Source of the DNA: Seriola aureovittata
Lineage: Eukaryota; Chordata; Actinopteri; Carangiformes; Carangidae
Assembly: GCF_021018895.1 (NCBI RefSeq)
Contig: NC_079373.1
Span: 23,201,376 to 23,265,375 of the forward strand
Direction of reading: 5' to 3'
DNA length: 64,000 nt
Shown piece by piece: positions 28,101-42,109 of this stretch. Numbering within the stretch: position 1 is the stretch's first letter; each line of letters begins with the position of its first letter. The notes below the pieces were generated by a model. That model ran no database searches. It saw only the letters and a list, made by a program, of their open reading frames with translations, and had not been told where the DNA came from. The position numbers and the translations under genes are program-made.

Positions 28101-31100
28101 TTTTAAGCCTTACTATACTATGATGTTTTTATGACTTTTTATGCCTTACTATACTTTGACTTTTTATGCCTTACTATACTATGACTTTTTATGCCTTACT
28201 ATACTATGACTTTTTATAACTTTTTATGCCTTACTATACTATGACATTTTATGCCTTACTATACTATGACTTTTTATGCCTTACTATACTATGACGTTTT
28301 TATGACTTTCTATGCCTTACTATACTATGACATTTTTATGACTTTTTATGCCTTACTATACAATGACTTTATATGCCTTGCTATAATATGTCGTTTTTAT
28401 TACTTTTTATTCCTTACTATACTATGACTTTATATGCCTTACTATACTATGACGTTTTTATGACTTTTTATGCCTTACTATACTATGACATTTTATGCCT
28501 TACTATACTATGACTTTTTATGCCTTACTATACTATGACGTTTTTATGACTTTTTAATGCATTACTAAACTATGACGTTTTTATGACTTTTTATGCCTTA
28601 CTATACTATGACTTTTTATGCCTTACTATACTATGACTTTATATGCCTTACTGTACCATGTCGTTTTTATGACTTTTTATGCCTTACTATACTATGACTT
28701 TATATGCCTTACTATACTATGTCCTTTTTCTGACTTTCTATGCCTTACTATACTATGACATTTTTATGACTTTTTATGCCTTACTATACTATGACTTTAT
28801 ATGCCTTACTATACTATGACGTTTTTATGACTTTTTATGCCTTACTATACTATGACATTTTATGCCTTACTATACTATGACTTTTTATGACTTTTTATGC
28901 CTGACTATACTATGACTTTTTATGCCTTGCTATACTATGTCGTTTTTATGACTTTTTATGCTTTACTATACTATGACGTTTTTATGACTTTTTATGCCTT
29001 ACTATACTATGACTTTTTATGCCTTACTATACTATGACTTTTTATGACTTTTTAAGCCTTACTATACTATGATGTTTTTATGACTTTTTATGCCTTACTA
29101 TACTATGACGTTTTTATGACTTTTTATGCCTTACTATACTATGATTTTATATGCCTTACTATACTGTGACGTTTTCATGACTTTTTATGCCTTACTATAC
29201 TATGACATTTTTATGACTTTTTATGCCTTACTATACAATGACATTTTTATGACTTTTTATGCCTTACTATACAATGACTTTATATGCCTTGCTATACTAT
29301 GTCGTTTTTATGACTTTTTATTCCTTACTATACTATGACGTTATATGCCTTACTATACTATGACGTTTTTGTGACTTTTTATGCCTTACTATACTATGTC
29401 GTTTTTATGACTTTCTATGCCTTACTATACTATGACATTGTTATGACTTTTTATGCCTTACTATACTATGATTTTATATGCCTTACTATACTGTGACGTT
29501 TTTATGACTTTTTATGCCTTACTATACTATGACATTTTATGCCTTACTATACTATCACTTTTTATGCCTTACTATACTATGACGTTTTTATGACTTTTTA
29601 ATGCATTACTAAACTATGACGTTTTTATGACTTTTTATGCCTTACTATACTATGACTTTATATGCCTTACTATACTATGACGTTTTTATGACTTTTTTAG
29701 CCTTACTATACTATGATGTTTTTATGACTTTTTATGCCTTACTATACTATGACTTTATATGCCTTACTATACTATGACTTTATATGCCTTACAATACCAT
29801 GTCGTTTTTATGACTTTTTATGCCTTACTATACTATGACTTTATATGCCTTACTATGCTATGACGTTTTTATGACTTTTTATGCCTTACTATACTATGAC
29901 GTTTTTATGACTTTTTATGCCTTACTATACTATGACTTTATATGCCTTACTATACTATGACGTTTTTATGACTTTTTATGCCTTACTATACTATGACATT
30001 TTATGCCTTACTATACTATGACTTTTTATGCCTTACTATACTATGACGTTTTTATGCCTTACTATACTATGACGTTTTTATGACTTTTTATGCCTTACTA
30101 TACAATGACGTTTTAATGACTTTTTATGCCTTACTATACTATGACTTTATATGCCTTACTATATTATGATTTTATATGCCTTACTATACTATGACGTTTT
30201 TATGACTTTTTTATGCATTACTAAACTATGATGTTTTTATGACTTTTTATGCTTACTATACTATGACGTTTTTATGCCTTACTATACTATGACGTTTTTA
30301 TGACTTTTTATGCCTTACTATACAATGACGTTTTAATGACTTTTTATGCCTTACTATACTATGACTTTTTATGCCTTACTATACTATGACTTTATATGCC
30401 TTACTATACTATGACGTTTTTGACTGTTTTATGCCTTACTATACTATGACTTTTTATGCCTTACTATACTATGACGTTTTATGCCTTACTATACTATGAC
30501 GTTTTTATGACTTTTTATGCCTTACTATACAATGACGTTTTAATGACTTTTTATGCCTTACTATACTATGACTTTTTATGCCTTACTATACTATGACTTT
30601 TTATGCCTTACTATACTATGACATTTTATGCCTTACTATACTATGACTTTATATGCCTTACAATACCATGTCGTTTTTATGACTTTTTATGCCTTACTAT
30701 ACTATGACTTTATATGCCTTACTATGCTATGACGTTTTTATGACTTTCTATGCCTTACTATACTATGACGTTTTTATGACTTTTTATGCCTTACTATACT
30801 ATGATGTTTTTATGATTTTTTATACCTTACTATACTATGACTTTATATGCCTTTTTATGCCTTACTATACTATGACATTTTTATGACTTTTTATGCCTTA
30901 CTATACTATGACTTTATATGCCTTACTATACTATGACTATTTATGCCTTACTATACGATGTCGTTTTTATGACTTTTTATGCCTTACTATACAATGACTT
31001 TTTATGCCTTACTATACTATGACGTTTTAATGACTTTTTATGACTTGCTATACTATGACTTTTTATGCCTTACTATACTATGTTGTTTTTATGCCTTACT

Positions 31101-34100
31101 ATACTATGTCGTTTTTATGACTTTTTATGCCTTACTATACTGTGACTTTTTATGACTTTTTATGCCTTACTATACTATGTCGTTTTTATGACTTTTTGTG
31201 CCTTACTATACTATGACTCTTTATGCCTTACTATACTATGACTTTTTATGCCTTACTATACTATGACGTTTTTATGACTTTTTATGCCTTACTATACTAT
31301 GACTTTTTATGCCTTACTATACTATGACTTTTTATGACTTTTTATGCCTTACTATACTATGTCCTTTTTATGACTTTTTATGCCATACTATACTATGACT
31401 TTATATGCCTTTTTATGCCTTACTATACTATGACATTTTTATGACGTTTTATGCCTTACTATACAATGACTTTATATGCCTTGCTATACTATGTCGTTTT
31501 TATGACTTTTTATTCCTTACTATACTATGACGTTTTTATGCCTTACTATACTATGACTTTTTATGACTTTTTATGCCTTACTATACTATGACGTTATATG
31601 CTTTACTATACTATGACTTTTTATGACTTTTTATGCCTTACTATACTATGTCGTTTTTATGACTTTCTATGCCTTACTATACTATGACATTGTTATGACT
31701 TTTTATGCCTTACTATACTATGATTTTATATGCCTTACTATACTGTGACGTTTTTATGACTTTTTATGCCTTACTATACTATGACATTTTATGCCTTACT
31801 ATACTATCACTTTTTATGCCTTACTATACTATGACGTTTTTATGACTTTTTAATGCATTACTAAACTATGACGTTTTTATGACTTTTTATGCCTTACTAT
31901 ACTATGACTTTTTATGCCTTGCTATACTATGTCGTTTTTATGACTTTTTATGCCTTACTATACTATGACTTTATATGCCTTACTATACTATGACGTTTTT
32001 ATGACTTTTTATGCCTTACTATACTATGACTTTATATGCCTTACTATACTATGACGTTTTTATGACTTTTTAAGCCTTACTATACTATGACGTTTTTATG
32101 ACTTTTTATGCCTTACTATACTATGACTTTATATGCCTTACTATACTATGACTTTATATGCCTTACAATACCATGTCGTTTTTATGACTTTTTATGCCTT
32201 ACTATACTATGACTTTATATGCCTTACTATGCTATGACGTTTTTATGACTTTCTATGCCTTACTATACTATGAAGTTTTTATGACTTTTTATGCCTTACT
32301 ATACTATGACTTTATATGCCTTACTATACTATGACGTTTTTATGACTTTTTATGCCTTACTATACTATGACATTTTATGCCTTACTATACTATGATTTTT
32401 TATGCCTTACTATACTATGACGTTTTATGCCTTACTATACTATGACGTTTTTAGGACTTTTTATGCCTTACTATACAATGACGTTTTAATGACTTTTTAT
32501 GCCTTACTATACTATGACTTTTTATGCCTTACTATACTATGACTTTATATGCCTTACTATACTATGACTTTTTATGCCTTACTATACTATGACTTTATAT
32601 GCCTTACTATACTATGACGTTTTTGACTTTTTTATGCCTTACTATACTATGACTTTTTATGCCTTACTATACTATGACGTTTTATGCCTTACTATACTAT
32701 GACGTTTTTATGACTTTTTATGCCTTACTATACTATGACTTTTTATGCCTTACTATACTATGACATTTTATGCCTTACTATACTATGACTTTATATGCCT
32801 TACAATACCATGTCGTTTTTATGACTTTTTATGCCTTACTATACTATGACTTTATATGCCTTACTATGCTATGACGTTTTTATGACTTTCTATGCCTTAC
32901 TATACTATGACGTTTTTATGTCTTTTTATGCCTTACTATACTATGACTTAATATGCCTTACTATACTATGACGTTTTTATGACTTTTTATGCCTTACTAT
33001 ACTATGACATTTTATGCCTTACTATACTATGACTTTTTATGCCTTACTATACTATGACGTTTTATGCCTTACTATACTATGACGTTTTTATGACTTTTTA
33101 TGCCTTACTATACAATGACGTTTTAATGATTTTTATGCCTTACTATACTATGACATTTTATGCCTTACTATACTATGACTTTTTATGCCTTACTATACTA
33201 TGACTTTTTATGCCTTACTATACTATGACTTTATATGCCTTACTATACTATGACGTTTTTATGACTTTTTATGCCTTACTATACTATGACATTTTATGCC
33301 TTACTATACTATGACTTTTTATGCCTTACTATACTATGACTTTTTATGCCTTACTATACTATGACGTTTTTATGACTTTTTAATGCATTACTAAACTATG
33401 ACGTTTTTATGACTTTTTATGCCTTACTATACTATGACTTTTTATGCCTTACTATACTATGACTTTATATGCCTTACTGTACCATGTCGTTTTTATGACT
33501 TTTTATGCCTTACTATACTATGACTTTATATGCCTTACTATACTATGTCGTTTTTATGACTTTCTATGCCTTACTATACTATGACATTTTTATGACTTTT
33601 TATGCCTTACTATACTATGACTTTATATGCCTTACTATACTATGACGTTTTTATGACTTTTTATGCCTTACTATACTATGACATTTTATGCCTTACTATA
33701 CTATGACTTTTTATGACTTTTTATGCCTGACTATACTATGACTTTTTATGCCTTGCTATACTATGTCGTTTTTATGAGTTTTTATGCCTTACTATACTAT
33801 GACGTTTTTATGACTTTTTATGCCTTACTATACTATGACGTTTTTATGACTTTTTATGCCTTACTATACTATGACTTTTTATGCCTTACTATACTATGAT
33901 TTTATATGCCTTACTATACTATGACTTTATATGCCTTACTATACTATGGCTTTTTATGCCTTCCTATACTATGACTTTTTATGCCTTACTATACTATGAT
34001 TTTATATGCCTTACTATACTATGACGTTTTTATGACTTTTTATGCCTTACTATACTATGACATTTTATGCCTTCCTATACTATGACTTTTTATGCCTTAC

Positions 34101-37100
34101 TATACTATGATTTTATATGCCTTACTATACTATGACGTTTTTATGACTTTCTATGCCTTACTATACTATGACATTTTTATGACTTTTTATGCCTTACTAT
34201 ACTATGACTTTATATGCCTTACTATACTATGACGTTTTTATGACTTTTTATGCCTTACTATACTATGACATTTTATGCCTTACTATACTATGACTTTTTA
34301 TGACTTTTTATGCCTGACTATACTATGACTTTTTATGCCTTGCTATACTATGTCGTTTTTATGCCTTACTATACTATGACGTTTTTATGACTTTTTATGC
34401 CTTACTATACTATGACGTTTTTATGACTTTTTATGCCTTACTATACTATGACTTTTTATGCCTTACTATACTATGACTTTATATGCCTTACTATACTATG
34501 ACGTTTTTATGGCTTTTTATGCCTTCCTATACTATGACTTTTTATGCCTTACTATACTATGATTTTATATGCCTTACTATACTATGACATTGTTATGACT
34601 TTTTATGCCTTACTATACTATGATTTTATATGCCTTACTATACTATGACGTTTTTATGACTTTTTATGCCTTACTATACTATGACATTTTATGCCTTACT
34701 ATACTATGACTTTTTATGCCTTACTATACTATGACGTTTTTATGACTTTTTAATGCATTACTAAACTATGACGTTTTTATGACTTTTTATGCCTTACTAT
34801 ACTATGACTTTTTATGCCTTGCTATACTATGTCGTTTTTATGACTTTTTATGCCTTACTATACTATGACTTTATATGCCTTTCTATACTATGACGTTTTT
34901 ATGACTTTTTAAGCCTTACTATACTATGATGTTTTTATGACTTTTTATGCCTTACTATACTATGACTTTTTATGCCTTACTATACTATGACTTTATATTT
35001 CTTTCTATACTATGACGTTTTTATGACTTTTTAAGCCTTACTATACTATGATGTTTTTATGACTTTTTATGCCTTACTATACTATGACTTTTTATGCCTT
35101 ACTATACTATGACTTTATATGCCTTACAATACCATGTCGTTTTTATGACTTTTTATGCCTTACTATACTATGACTTTATATGCCTTACTATGCTATGACG
35201 TTTTTATGACTTTTTATGCCTTACTATACTATGACATTTTATGCCTTACTATACTATGACTTTTTATGCCTTACTATATACTATGACGTTTTTATGACTT
35301 TTTAATGCATTACTAAACTATGACGTTTTTATGACTTTTTATGCCTTACTATACTATGACTTTTTATGCCTTGCTATACTATGTCGTTTTTATGACTTTT
35401 TATGCCTTACTATACTATGACTTTATATGCCTTACTATACTATGACGTTTTTATGACTTTTTAAGCCTTACTATACTATGATGTTTTTATGACTTTTTAT
35501 GCCTTACTATACTTTGACTTTTTATGCCTTACTATACTATGACGTTTTTATGCCTTACTATACTATGACTTTTTATGACTTTTTATGCCTTACTATACTA
35601 TGACATTTTATGCCTTACTATACTATGACTTTTTATGCCTTACTATACTATGACGTTTTTATGACTTTCTATGCCTTACTATACTATGACATTTTTATGA
35701 CTTTTTATGCCTTACTATACAATGACTTTATATGCCTTGCTATAATATGTCGTTTTTATTACTTTTTATTCCTTACTATACTATGACGTTTTTATGCCTT
35801 ACTATACTATGACTTTTTATGCCTTACTATACTATGTTGTTTTTATGACTTTCTATGCCTTACTATACTATGACCTTATATGCCTTACTATACTATGACT
35901 TTTTATGCCTTATTATACTATGACTTTTTATGACTTTCTATGCCTTACTATACTATGACGTTTTTATGACTTTTTATGCCTTACTATACTATGACATTTT
36001 ATGCCTTACTATACTATGACTTTTTATGCCTTACTATACTTTGACTTTATATGCCTTACTATACTATGACTTTTTATGCCTTATTATACTATGTTGTTTT
36101 TATGACTTTCTATGCCTTACTATACTATGACTTTTTATGACTTTCTATGCCTTACTATACTATGACTTTTTATGACTTTTTATGCCTTACTATACTATGA
36201 CATTTTTATGACTTTTTATGCCTTACTATACTATGACTTTTTATGACTTTTTATGCCTTACTATACTATGACGTTTTTCATGACTTTTTATGCCTTACTA
36301 TACTATGACTTTTTATGACTTTTTATGCCTTATTATACTATGACTTTATATGCCTTACTATACGATGATGTTTTTATGACTTCTTATGCCTTCCTATACT
36401 ATGACGTTTTTATGACGTTTTTATGCCTTACTATACTATGACTTTTTATGACTTTTCATGCCTTACTATACTATGGATTTTTATGCCTTACTATACCATG
36501 ACTTTTTATGCCTTACTATACTATGTCGTTTTTATGACTTTTTATGACTTAATATACTATGACTTGCTATGCCTTACTATAATATGACGTTTTTATGACT
36601 TTTCATGCCTTACTATAATATGACGTTTTTATGACTTTTTATGCCTTACTATACTATGACGTTTTTATGACTTACTATAATATGACGTTTTTATCACTTT
36701 TTATTCCTTACTATACTATGACTTTTTATGCCTTACTATACTATGACTTTATATGCCTTACTATACTATGACGTTTTTTTATGACTTTTTATGCCTTACT
36801 ATACTATGTCGTTTTTATGACTTTCTATGCCTTACTATACTATGACATTTTCATGACTTTTTATGCCTTACTATACTATATCTTTATATGCCTTACTATA
36901 CTATGTCGTTTTTATGACTTTTTATGCCTTACTATACTATGACTTTTTATGCCTTACTATACTATGACGATTTTATGACTTTTTATGCCTTACTATACTA
37001 TGACTTTTTATGCCTTACTATACTATGAATTTATATGCCTTTACTATAACATGTCGTTTTTATAACTTTTTATGCCTTACTATACTATGACTTTTTATGC

Positions 37101-39412
37101 CTTGCTATACTATGTCGTTTTTATGACTTTCTATGCCTTACTATATTATGACTTTATATGCCTTTCTATACTATGACTTTTTATGCCTTACTATACTATG
37201 ACTTTCTATGCCTTACTATACTATGACCTTTTTTTATGACTTTTTATGCCTTACTATACTATGTCGTTTTTATGACTTTCTATGCCTTACTATACTATGA
37301 CATTTTTATGACTTTTTATGCCTTACTATACTATGTCGTTTTTATGACTTTTTATGTCTTACTATACTATGACATTTTTATGACTTTTTATGCCTTACTA
37401 TACTATGACTTTATATGCCTTACTATACTATGTCGTTTTTATGACTTTTTATGCCTTACTATACTATGACTTTTTATGCCTTACTATACTATGACGTTTT
37501 TATGACTTTTTATGCCTTACTATACTATGACTTTTTATGCCTTACTATACTATGTCGTTTTTATGACTTTCTATGCCTTACTATACTATGAATTTATATG
37601 CCTTACTATACCATGTCGTTTTTATGACTTTCTATGCCTTACTATACTATGACTTTTTATGCCTTGCTATACTATGTCGTTTTTATGTATTTCTATGCCT
37701 TACTATATTATGACTTTATATGCCTTACTATACTATGACCTTTTATGCCTTACTATACTATGACTTTATATGCCTTACTATACTATCACCTTTTTTTATG
37801 ACTTTTTATGCCTTACTATACTATGTCGTTTTTATGACTTTCTACGCCTTACTATACTATGACATTTTTATGACTTTTTATGCCTTACTATACTATGACT
37901 TTATATGCCTTACTATACTATGACTTTTTATGCCTTACTATACTATGTCGTTTTTATGACTTTTTATGCCTTACTATACTATGACTTTTTATTCCTTACT
38001 ATACTATGACATTTTATGACTTTTTATGCCTTACTATACTATGACATTTTATGCCTTACTATACTATGACTTTTTATGCCTTACTATACTATGACGATTT
38101 TATGACTTTTTATGCCTTACTATACTATGACTTCATATGCCTTACTATATTATGTCGTTTTTATGACTTTTTATGCCTTTTTATACTATGACTTTTTATG
38201 CCTTACTATACTATGACATTTTTATGACTTTTTATGCCTTACTATACTATGACATTTTATGCCTTACTATACTATGACTTTTTATGCCTTACTATACTAT
38301 GACATTTTTATGACTTTTTATGCCTTACTATACTATGACTTTTCATGCCTTACTATAGTATGAATTTATATGCCTTACTATACCATGTCGTTTTTATGAC
38401 TTTTTATGCCTTACTATACTATGACTTTTTATTCCTTACTATACTATGACATTTTATGACTTTTTATGCCTTACTATACTATGACATTTTATGCCTTACT
38501 ATACTATGACTTTTTATGCCTTACTATACTATGACGATTTTATGACTTTTTATGCCTTACTATACTATGACTTCATATGCCTTACTATATTATGTCGTTT
38601 TTATGACTTTTTATGCCTTTTTATACTATGACTTTTTATGCCTTACTATACTATGACATTTTATGACTTTTTATGCCTTACTATACTATGACATTTTATG
38701 CCTTACTATACTATGACTTTTTATGCCTTACTATACTATGACATTTTTATGACTTTTTATGCCTTACTATACTATGACTTTTCATGCCTTACTATAGTAT
38801 GACTTTATATGCCTTACTATACCATGTCGTTTTTATGACTTTTTATGCCTTACTATACTATGACTTTTCATGCCTTACTATAGTATGTCGTTTTTATGAC
38901 TTTCTATGCCTTACTATATTATGACTTTATATGCCTTACTATACTATGACTTTTTATGCCTTACTATACTATGACGTTTTTTTATGACTTTTTATGCCTT
39001 ACTATACTATGTCGTTTTTTTTACTTTTTATGCCTTACTATACAATGATGTTTTTACAATATTTTTTATGCCTTACTATACTATGTTGTTTTCATGACCT
39101 TTTTGATACCTCAATATACTATTTTTTTTTTAAAGTTTTTATACTCAACTACATTATGATATTATGATGTTTTTTTTATCACTTTTTCATGCCTTACTAT
39201 ACTTTGACGTTTGTTTGACATTTTCCATGATTTATTATACTATATATCTTTTTTTGAAATTTTTCTGCCTAACTATACTATGAATTTTTATTGCGTTACT
39301 ATACTATTACTTTTTCTTACCTCAGTATAGTATGATTTTTTTTCAATGCCTTAGTATACTAGTAGGCTTACTCTTTTTTTTTTTTTACCGTAACATACTA
39401 TGACTTTTTATG
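25138..39412 (+). repeat. 14.3-kb AT-rich minisatellite of 25-bp and 36-bp units
   Basis: The array is built from three blocks: a 15-bp core atgccttactatact, an 11-bp block atgacgttttt and a 10-bp block atgacttttt. Core plus 10 gives a 25-bp unit; core plus 11 plus 10 gives a 36-bp unit (28% GC). Both unit types are interspersed throughout. Common variants are gacat, gatgt and gtcg in place of gacg, and caatac or ctaaac in the core. Units at both edges (25138-25260 and 39040-39412) are clearly more degenerate than the interior. The array is intergenic, between the end of tead1 and rassf10. Reading frames of 60-115 codons inside it are products of the periodicity, not evidence of genes. Confidence 0.98.
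37971..38850 (+). repeat. 440-bp higher-order duplication within the minisatellite
   Basis: A series of rare variants occurs in the same order twice: attccttactat, gacgattttatgac, gacttcatatgcc, tatattatgtcg, gcctttttatac and cttttcatgcc. The gacgatttta variant lies at 38093 and again at 38533, giving a 440-bp period. The copies differ by one base of length near 38220/38660. Confidence 0.9.
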
Positions 39413-39822
39413 CCTTATGAATAATCTACATTGAAGGTGGTGGCGTTAGCTCATGGAACATCTAATGTGGACTGCACATTCAAACACAGGATCCAGAAGC
39501 CTTCTAATGATTTATTTCCACAGGTCAGGATCAGGTCATTCGTTTACATGATGAATGGTTGGATGGACAAATGGATGATTTTCTCTACATGAGATCAAAC
39601 ACATAAAGACAAAATAAATACAGGCACATCAACCAGTCAACAGTAAAAGGCAAATCAAATAACTGCTATAATTTTAACCAACATAAAATACAAGGTTCAT
39701 TCAATTCATGTTCTTCCTGTGCCTGTATGGGTTCTCTGGGTACTTCGGCTTCCTCCCACTGTTCAAAGACATGCACATTAGGTTAATTGGTGACTCTAAC
39801 GCCTTAAATTTTATGACATTTT
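39413..39822. mobile_element. Insertion splitting the minisatellite
   Basis: About 410 bases unrelated to the array separate the main array from array-like sequence that resumes at 39823. The short string gcctta borders both sides. The right part contains a known dispersed repeat in reverse orientation. No coding sequence is visible. Confidence 0.6.
39712..39816 (-). repeat. Teleost dispersed repeat, reverse orientation
   Basis: The order cctgtgcctgtatgggttct, ggcttcctcccactgttcaa, agacatgcacattaggttaa, ttggtgactcta is the complement of the repeat at 53250-53478 (catttcggactgtggg-type phrases). The family is very common in fish introns. Confidence 0.65.
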
Positions 39823-40020
39823 TATGCTTTACAATACTCAACGTTTATTTTGCTTTCGCATAGTATGACTTATTTTTTCCAAACAATACTATGACTTTAT
39901 GCCTTACTATACTACGACGTTTCTATGCCTTAATATTGTGTGCCGTTATTTTTATGTCTTAAAAAACACCATATGCCTGAATATACTATGACTTTTTTAT
40001 TCATTACTATACTATAATGT
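39823..40020 (+). repeat. Relic of the minisatellite beyond the insertion
   Basis: Degenerate units are visible: ttatgacatttttatgc, caatactatgactttatgcc, actatactacgacg and cctgaatatactatgac. They match the array core at reduced identity. Confidence 0.8.
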
Positions 40021-40345
40021 TTCTTGATACATATATAAATATTATTATGACATATATACATCCTCTGGATATATGAAGTTATAAATTTATGACATATATG
40101 AAATACTCATAGTAAAATACAACTTCATTGACTTCAAAAACAACATGCTTATTAAAATTCTATGTTTGTATATGATTTTGTTAATAATTTCTTACTTTCT
40201 CTTCATACATGTCTATTTTTTATATTTACATATGTAATATGAACATATACTGACAGGCTTTAGGAAGGATATATATTTTTGTAACATATGTCTATAAACA
40301 GACATACTAAAGTACATGTTTCTTTCAGGTAGACATATTTTTTAA
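40021..40345. repeat. AT-rich dispersed repeat, copy 1
   Basis: Shares with 50480-51080 the segment tacatcctctggatatatga, then ttataaatttatgacatata and gaaatactcatag, at roughly 75-80% by eye. It also carries multiple ACATAT/ATATGT motifs. Confidence 0.5.
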
Positions 40346-41070
40346 ATGGGGAGCTGCAGCAGGTGAATATGGCTCCACCTGTGTAGTATCATTTATGAAC
40401 ATCAGAGGGAGCCATACTCAAAAAAATGCATGTATTTGCATTAACAGCCCTGATCATTCATATTCCTTTGCTATTAAGATGATGGAATCATCTCACATAA
40501 ATTTGATGAATTGCACATTTACCTTACATTAAATAAGTTTTTTGAAACCCAACAGGACACCAAGATGAATTATAATGTGCAGGGGACTCCTGTGTCACAT
40601 GTCAAACCATTTTTTGTGACAGCACATGTTTGGGTTTGTCAGACTTGCTTTGTGTCTGCTTTGTCACTGTGATTGTGGTAAAACCCAAAACCTTTACCAG
40701 CCTGCAAGACAGACAGATGCGATGACCTCACAGGAAGTGAGATCAAAGATAAGAAAAGCATTCAGCGTTGTGTCACATCCCAGACGCAGCACCGACAGTC
40801 CACTTTATCCAAATCTAGTACACTGCATGCTCTGAATGTGTGTGGACAAGCTGCTGTGAGTAATACCGTGTGTTTATGTCTGCTATGAGCCCACGCGCAC
40901 ACACATGCATTAGTGAGTTTTCACATTCCCAGATGGTTTTCTAAGCAGTTATTTTACCAACAAACCCGTCCTTAGCCATCACTCTGATCCGAGGTTACAG
41001 CACACAAACAGACTAATGGTGCCTGGTGGGGATAAACACTTGCCATTAATGTAATATGCACTCACTCACT

Positions 41071-41173
<103 letters not shown>

Positions 41174-42054
41174 CAAAACACTTAATGCAGATAAATAAAT
41201 AGAAAAATCCTTGTATGAGTTTTATCAACTACATTCTGGCCTGAAATAGTTGACAGAGTAGATTATGGGGTCAAGACACTATATGAGAACTCTGCAGGAT
41301 TTCCCTCAGCTCTAAAACATTCAGCTGCGTGGGGATTATGAAGATGAAACTGTATAACAATGCACACTGCAGCGTAACACTGCTGAGTAAGAGCTTCATC
41401 TGTGCTTTTAGCTTCAGTCTGTGGTTCTTCTTGGCTTGTAACCTGGACTCATTACTTCTGGTTTTGGTGTAGAACAACAACACAATGCAGAGCTGCTGCA
41501 ACATGTGGTTAATTCTGTAATGATATAACAAGAGTATGAGATTGTCCTGTGAGGGTTGGTTGATGATCAAACATGTTAAGTGCAGAAACCCAGGGGGAAA
41601 TGTGGCTCTGTGAATATAGACGGAGTAGCACTGCTCAAAACAAAACATGAAGTTCAGACTTTACTTCTTGTGCTGACTAAGATTTTGTTGGTGTAGCTGC
41701 ATTAAATCTCATTTAGTAGCACTTATCAATGTTGAAGTCTAAACACTCTTGACCTTTAACCTTGAGGACACACCACCAGGAGGAGCAAGCTGCTGATAAC
41801 TTGGGCAAACCAACAAAAGGTGTTTTTTCCATCGAGAGCCTTCAGCTTCAGTTCTCCATGTTTGTGGAACTACACAGTGGAGTATATGAATGCTATTCTT
41901 GGTGTGATAATGGTGATAGAACAGAGATGTTCAGTCTGTGCAACATGGACACATAAATTTTAATTAATTGATTCAAATTATGCAGTCAGCATGAGGCTGC
42001 CTTCAGCTCAAACTCAACAGATACTGCATATCTTAGTACATGATTCCCTGTGTG

Positions 42055-42056
42055 TT

Positions 42057-42100
<44 letters not shown>
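42055..42100 (+). repeat. (TG)n microsatellite about 510 bases before rassf10
   Basis: Alternating TG for about 40 bases after one TTATG interruption. Confidence 0.95.
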
Positions 42101-42101
<1 letters not shown>

Positions 42102-42109
42102 GTGACAGA

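Noticed and set aside
25138..39412. CRISPR array interpretation of the regular repeats
   Set aside because: There are no unique spacers; the units are directly adjacent, AT-rich, and in a vertebrate genome.
40563..40582. tgaattataatgtgcagg resembles the tead1 exon at 18162 (tgaactataatgtgcagg)
   Set aside because: The match is about 18 bases and does not continue convincingly in either direction, so chance similarity is more likely than a retrocopy.
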